A stretch of 8,313 nucleotides of DNA from CAZQKL01 sp964593895 [NCBI: uncultured bacterium] (GTDB lineage: Bacteria; DYJV01), in assembly GCA_964593895.1 (NCBI GenBank), contig CAZQKL010000094.1, positions 1-8,313 on the forward strand, written 5' to 3'. The notes beneath the pieces are model-generated. The model made no database searches, was not told where the DNA came from, and was given only the letters and a program-made list of their open reading frames with translations. This document shows positions 7,345-8,313 of the stretch, one piece after another (the first letter of the stretch is position 1; every line of letters starts with the position of its first letter). A program made the position numbers and the translations under genes.

Positions 7345-8211
7345 ATGGGAAAGTATCTTGAAGAATTATTTGAGATATATCTGAGGTTAAAAGATAAAGA
7401 AAAATTTGATAAACATGCTGATGAATTAGTATGTTATGAAAAAGCTTCATCTAATGAATGTTCAATGCCATGCATTGAATCTAAAGAATATAAAATTGCA
7501 GAAGAAGTTTTGCGATTTAAGGTAAGAAATGAGGAAGAGACTGGGAAAATTTATGAAATTGATAATTTTTTGTTTTTATCAATAAAAAAAGAGGAAGATT
7601 TTTATACAGGATATAAGGTATCTGAATGGGTAGATTTTGCCACAGATAAAGATTTTATATTTGAATTTAATGGAGATAAATTCATGGCTATTATGGAGAA
7701 GATAAGTATTCCTATTGAAAAAATTGGAGAATATATCAGCACGATTGATAAAAAATATATAAAAATTTTAAAGGATTACGAGTTTAAAGGAAAGAAAATT
7801 CCTGAAAAATATACAGGACTTACCGTTCCAGAGGGAGCAATTCAGTATAAATTTAGAGAAATTGAATTAGAAGAAGTGAGGGATTTTCTAATGAATAAAA
7901 TTTTAACAAAAAAAGAGCTTTCAGAAAAGATTTCTGCAATTTTAAATAAAATAGATTTTCCAGCTGCGACAAAAACAGAGAAGATTATTAAGAGAAAAGA
8001 AGGATTTATTGTAAATTTTGATAGAGATAGACAAAAATTAATTATTTATCTCACAGATGAGAAATTAAAAAATAAAAGAATTGCAAAAATTAAGTTCTTT
8101 AATGAAATTTTTCTGTTTTATGTTGAGGATAAAATTATTGAAGCAGATGTCCTAAGGGAAGATATAGATATAACATTTATCGCAAAAAATATTGAGATTA
8201 TTAATGAATAA
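7345..8211 (+). CDS. Unknown cytoplasmic protein with N-terminal His/Cys cluster; possible sigma partner
   Basis: I do not recognise this 288-residue family. There is no signal peptide or membrane segment, so it should be cytoplasmic. An N-terminal helix (about 2-23) leads to H24, C30, C39 and C43, which could form a metal or redox site. These are the only three cysteines in the protein. The rest alternates beta-rich blocks (about 66-116 and 220-280) with Lys/Glu-rich helices (about 123-146 and 172-202). Lying 18 bases after a sigma-like gene, with a His/Cys cluster near its N-terminus, it recalls zinc-containing anti-sigma factors (HxxxCxxC). The spacing here, H-x5-C-x8-C-x3-C, does not fit that motif, and the long C-terminal part is unlike the usual membrane anchor. 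An anti-sigma or sensor role is inference only. The start is backed by AAGAGGA at 7334-7340. Confidence 0.85.
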   Translation: MGKYLEELFEIYLRLKDKEKFDKHADELVCYEKASSNECSMPCIESKEYKIAEEVLRFKVRNEEETGKIYEIDNFLFLSIKKEEDFYTGYKVSEWVDFATDKDFIFEFNGDKFMAIMEKISIPIEKIGEYISTIDKKYIKILKDYEFKGKKIPEKYTGLTVPEGAIQYKFREIELEEVRDFLMNKILTKKELSEKISAILNKIDFPAATKTEKIIKRKEGFIVNFDRDRQKLIIYLTDEKLKNKRIAKIKFFNEIFLFYVEDKIIEADVLREDIDITFIAKNIEIINE

Positions 8212-8313
8212 TTTACTCAATAATTTGCAAGATAACACCTGCTATAATATTGTAAATACATTAATAAAAGAAGGAGAGCTTTTAAAAAAAGACCTTCCTT
8301 ATGTATATAACCT
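8204..8313 (+). CDS. Start of an unknown gene, cut off by the window's right edge
   Basis: An ATG at 8204 opens a frame with no stop to the window end (36 complete codons, beginning MNNLLNNLQDNTCYNIVNTL). It overlaps the last 8 bases of the preceding gene in another frame, a common sign of translational coupling, and GAGAT at 8194-8198 could be a weak ribosome site. The visible part is hydrophilic, has one cysteine (residue 13) and no signal peptide. The fragment is too short to assign a family. It is probably the third gene of the sigma-like operon. Confidence 0.55.
   Translation, partial: MNNLLNNLQDNTCYNIVNTLIKEGELLKKDLPYVYN

Noticed and set aside
8301-8313. Alternative gene start at ATG 8301 after GGAG near 8274
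   Set aside because: The distance is far too long for a ribosome site and only 13 bases follow; the frame from 8204 explains the region better.

Overview
This AT-rich window (about 70% A+T or more by eye) comes from a bacterium with a two-membrane (diderm) envelope. It encodes a complete inner membrane/periplasm/outer membrane efflux pump, and its proteins are rich in Lys, Ile, Asn and Phe. Such composition suits AT-rich diderms, for example some Aquificota, Deferribacterota, Campylobacterota or Thermodesulfobacteriota. The window alone does not decide between them.

Left edge: the 5' two thirds of a tRNA-Lys(CUU) gene on the minus strand, with a good promoter whose -35 box overlaps the stop codon of the neighbouring transporter gene. 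Positions 88-6688 hold a tightly packed minus-strand operon. In transcription order it encodes an SPFH/band-7 membrane scaffold resembling plant HIR proteins, a TolC-type outer membrane channel, a lipoprotein-type periplasmic adaptor, and an RND inner-membrane pump. Two of the three junctions are ATGA stop/start overlaps and the third is a 12-base gap containing a Shine-Dalgarno site, so the four proteins look co-translated.

A 113-base intergenic region (6689-6801) holds divergent promoters with perfect, mirror-image TTGACA boxes. To the right, on the plus strand, lies a second operon. It encodes a small divergent ECF-like sigma factor (two-domain layout, unusually short region 4), a 288-residue protein of unknown family with a His/Cys cluster at its N-terminus, and the start of a third gene that overlaps it by 8 bases and runs off the window.

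Working hypothesis: the sigma-like protein and its Cys-cluster partner form a regulatory pair placed head to head with an envelope scaffold plus efflux operon. The pump assignment is solid, the sigma assignment is moderate, and the regulatory link and the partner's role as an anti-sigma factor are inference. Apart from this divergent regulator/scaffold/pump arrangement the window looks ordinary. No mobile element, CRISPR array, clear terminator hairpin or gene-free stretch over 300 bases was seen.
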